A stretch of 47,565 nt of DNA, from positions 1-47,565 of the forward strand of contig CAYTLW010000052.1 in assembly GCA_964438735.1 (NCBI GenBank), in the 5' to 3' direction. This document shows, in pieces, positions 45,530-47,565 of this stretch (positions within the stretch are counted from its first letter, which is position 1; the number at the start of each line of letters is the position of its first letter). The stretch comes from CAYTLW01 sp964438735. Its GTDB lineage: Bacteria; Myxococcota_A; UBA9042. The notes under the pieces were generated by a model. It was not told where the DNA came from, searched no databases, and worked only from the letters and a program-made list of their open reading frames with translations. The translations under genes were made by a program, and so were the position numbers.

Positions 45530-47536
45530 TCAGCCAAGAACACACTTGCCGTCTTTGCAGCTGTGGCCGTCCTCGCAAGCGCCGCAGACGCCTCCGCAGC
45601 CATCGGGTCCGCACGCTTTGCCCTGGCATAGTGGTGCGCAGACGCATTTGCCTTCGCTGCACGCCTTGTCGGCGGCACAATCGCCACAAGAGCCGCCACA
45701 GCCGTCGTCGCCACAGACCTTGTCGGTGCAGTTCGGCACGCACTTGCAGAAGCCGCCAGTGCACGACTGGCCGGGCGCGCAGTCGCCGCAGGAGCCGCCG
45801 CAGCCGTCGTCCCCACACTGTTTGCCGCTGCACTTGGGTTTGCAGCCACATTTGCCGCCAACACAATCCTTGCCGTCGGCGCAGGTGCCGCAATCACCGC
45901 AGCCGAAGGCGCCACAGGCGGCCTTGCTGCAGGCGTCCGAACAGATGCAGACATCGCCCTTGCAGGTGCCGAAGGGCAGGCAACTGCCACAGGAGCCGCC
46001 GCAGCCGTCATCGCCGCATTGTTTGCCGTTGCACGATGGCTTGCAGACACAGACGCCGCCGACACAGCCCTTCTTGGCCGGGCAGTCGCCGCAGGAGCCG
46101 CCGCAGCTGTCATCGCCGCATGCCTTGCCCTGGCAGTCGGCCACGCAGCAGAGGTCCGCCCAGCACACCCCGACCTTGCACGTGCCGCAGGAGCCGCCGC
46201 AGCCGTCGCTGCCGCAAGTCTTGCCCTTGCAATTCGGCACGCATTTGCAGGCGCCCTTGACGCAGGTATCGGCCCCGCCGCAGGAGCCGCAGGAACCACC
46301 ACAGCCGTCGTCGCCGCACTTCTTGTCGGCGCAATCGGGATCGCAGTCCACCGGCTTGGTCACGCAGAGGTCGCCCTTGCAGATCTTGCCGCCGGTGCAG
46401 GTTCCGCAGGTGCCGCCACAACCGTTGGGCCCACAATCCTTGCCTGAGCAGTCGACGGGGCAGATGCACTGGCCGTAGACGTTGCATTCATCGGGCGGCG
46501 TGCAGGTGCCGCATGCCGCCCCACAGCCGTCGTCGCCGCATTGTTTGCCTTGGCACTTCGGCGCACAAACACACGCCCCGCCGGCGCAGCTGAAGTCCTT
46601 CTTGCAGTCGCCGCAGGAGGTGCCGCAGCCGTCATCGCCACAGGACTTGCCGCCGCAGTCGGGCGCGCAGGTGGGGTCATAGAGGATGGAGTTGCTCTGT
46701 TTGCCGTCTGCGGTGTTCACCGTGACCTGCACCGGCCCACCGATGTTCGGCAAGATCACCTGGATGCGCGCATCGGCCCAGGAGACCACTGCCGCCGCCG
46801 TGCTGTCGAAGGTCACCACGCCGACCTTGTCGCCCAGGCTCAGGCCATGCAGCTCCAGCGGGGTGCCGGGGGGCGACTTCTGGGGCGATGCCGCGACCAG
46901 GACGGGGCCATCGCCCGCGCTCACGGTGACGCCACCGGTCGGCGAGAAGTTGCCGACGAAGGCCGTCGGTTCCTGGACCAGCGAGTCGTCCGGATCGGTC
47001 AGCGGGCCGCCGCCTGGATCCTTCTCGGTCAGCCAGAAGGGGCCGGGCGACACCGGGCTGAGCCGGAACTCGTACATCGTGTGCGGTTCGCCATGCAGGG
47101 GCGAAGGGCCGAAACCAGACGCGCCCTTGCCGCGCCCGGCCGGATCCCATGGTACGTCGTTGCGGGTGACCTCCATGCGGTTGTCGCCGTAGACCTTGAT
47201 GACCCACTGCACCTTGCCGTTGCTGGTGGCCAGCTGGAACCGGTTGTAGAAATCCGGGCCGATGGGCCCGTCCTTGCGCAAGTGCCAGTCATTGAGCAGA
47301 AAGACCGTCTTGCCGACGTAGTCCAGGTAGAGCTCGGCGTACACGCCCTTGAGGGCTGGTTTGTCCCACTCGGCGCACTCGGTGACCTCTGGCCAGCCGG
47401 TGAACTTGCCGTCGATGACGTGATTGATCGGGCAATCGTCCTTGGCCTCGTCCTCGCCGCCACCGGGGCGGCTGCAGGCGACGGACAACAAGGTGATCAG
47501 CAGCAAAGGGAGGACTGTCGCTGTTCTTGCGCTCAC
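45530..47536 (-). CDS. Lipoprotein with TIG-like domain and eleven CGxDGCGGxCG repeats
   Basis: About 668 aa from a GTG at 47536. The leader MSARTATVLPLLLITLLSVA is followed by the lipobox Cys (SVAC). No clear ribosome site is visible and the frame stays open to the window edge, so a start further upstream cannot be excluded. Residues about 30-215 form a beta-rich domain (VIDGKFTGWPEV ... YLDYVGKTVFLLNDW) like secreted carbohydrate-binding or sensing domains. An IPT/TIG-like domain follows (VLVAASPQKSPPGTPLELHG ... VQVTVNTADGKQS). The C-terminal half is 11 tandem units of C.p.C.gK.CGdDGCGGsCG.C..g..C..g.C, one of them shortened (ACGAFGCGDCGTC). This is a disulphide-rich stalk of a type seen in Myxococcota. 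Role unknown. Confidence 0.85.
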   Translation of the reverse strand: MSARTATVLPLLLITLLSVACSRPGGGEDEAKDDCPINHVIDGKFTGWPEVTECAEWDKPALKGVYAELYLDYVGKTVFLLNDWHLRKDGPIGPDFYNRFQLATSNGKVQWVIKVYGDNRMEVTRNDVPWDPAGRGKGASGFGPSPLHGEPHTMYEFRLSPVSPGPFWLTEKDPGGGPLTDPDDSLVQEPTAFVGNFSPTGGVTVSAGDGPVLVAASPQKSPPGTPLELHGLSLGDKVGVVTFDSTAAAVVSWADARIQVILPNIGGPVQVTVNTADGKQSNSILYDPTCAPDCGGKSCGDDGCGTSCGDCKKDFSCAGGACVCAPKCQGKQCGDDGCGAACGTCTPPDECNVYGQCICPVDCSGKDCGPNGCGGTCGTCTGGKICKGDLCVTKPVDCDPDCADKKCGDDGCGGSCGSCGGADTCVKGACKCVPNCKGKTCGSDGCGGSCGTCKVGVCWADLCCVADCQGKACGDDSCGGSCGDCPAKKGCVGGVCVCKPSCNGKQCGDDGCGGSCGSCLPFGTCKGDVCICSDACSKAACGAFGCGDCGTCADGKDCVGGKCGCKPKCSGKQCGDDGCGGSCGDCAPGQSCTGGFCKCVPNCTDKVCGDDGCGGSCGDCAADKACSEGKCVCAPLCQGKACGPDGCGGVCGACEDGHSCKDGKCVLG
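45540..46670 (-). repeat. Eleven tandem CGxDGCGGxCG cysteine repeats
   Basis: Each unit is about 33-36 residues (about 100 bases) with eight to ten Cys. The DNA keeps the recurring core GCGACGACGGCTGYGGCGG on the minus strand with scattered third-base changes. The copies are similar enough that recombination between them is plausible. The eighth unit is shortened. Confidence 0.8.
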
Positions 47537-47565
47537 GCCACGTTGCGTTGGCGGGCTATGGAATC

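Overview
The window reads as a high-GC chromosome segment from a Myxococcota-like or Bradymonadota-like (formerly deltaproteobacterial) organism. This rests on family resemblance, not a database search. The pointers are: secreted Cys-rich repeat proteins with MopE-type CDGxDNxCDGxxDE motifs; a CGDG...ECDDGN...GDGCS motif (the 'Myxococcus cysteine-rich repeat'); a type IV pilin preceded by a sigma-54-like site; a small secreted protein of a family common in myxobacteria; and an unusual number of lipoproteins and TPR proteins. I see no rRNA, tRNA, CRISPR array, transposase or phage module.

Layout. 1-640: type IV pilin gene on the minus strand with terminator and candidate sigma-54 promoter. 942-3907: beta-helix lipoprotein gene whose signal peptide is out of frame with the body at a three-copy octamer repeat. 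3951-13646: giant (about 3231 aa) lipoprotein with a long Cys-repeat stalk and four six-repeat NHL propellers. 13812-18037: secreted P-domain/fibrinogen-like protein, TPR membrane protein, small Cys-rich lipoprotein and a multi-pass membrane protein. 18159-20204: cytochrome c/PHM-type copper monooxygenase lipoprotein and a small secreted protein. 20215-21553: fatty acid hydroxylase-type di-iron enzyme and a TetR regulator with a perfect inverted repeat upstream. 21739-24459: Cys-repeat lipoprotein ending in an FGE-sulfatase-type domain. 24559-27913: cNMP-binding patatin phospholipase and a divergent methyltransferase. 27894-31296: lipid-type cluster (SDR, acyltransferase, AhpD-like protein, divergent KAS III). 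31227-35369: soluble-adenylyl-cyclase-like protein. 35505-39798: membrane-anchored spermidine-synthase-like protein and a GDPD lipoprotein. 39833-44687: two secreted proteins, one a 1347-residue TPR protein. 44861-47536: HAD phosphatase and an 11-repeat Cys-rich lipoprotein.

Themes. At least seven predicted lipoproteins and several other secreted proteins carry disulphide-rich stalks plus binding or enzymatic heads (NHL, beta-helix, fibrinogen-like, FGE-like, PHM, GDPD), which suggests a surface or matrix repertoire. A second theme is lipid metabolism, where several enzymes lack a canonical catalytic residue. The observation most worth testing is the octamer tract at 1024-1048. Losing one copy exactly restores a lipoprotein signal peptide to the beta-helix protein, as expected of a slipped-strand on/off switch, although an assembly or sequencing error would look the same.
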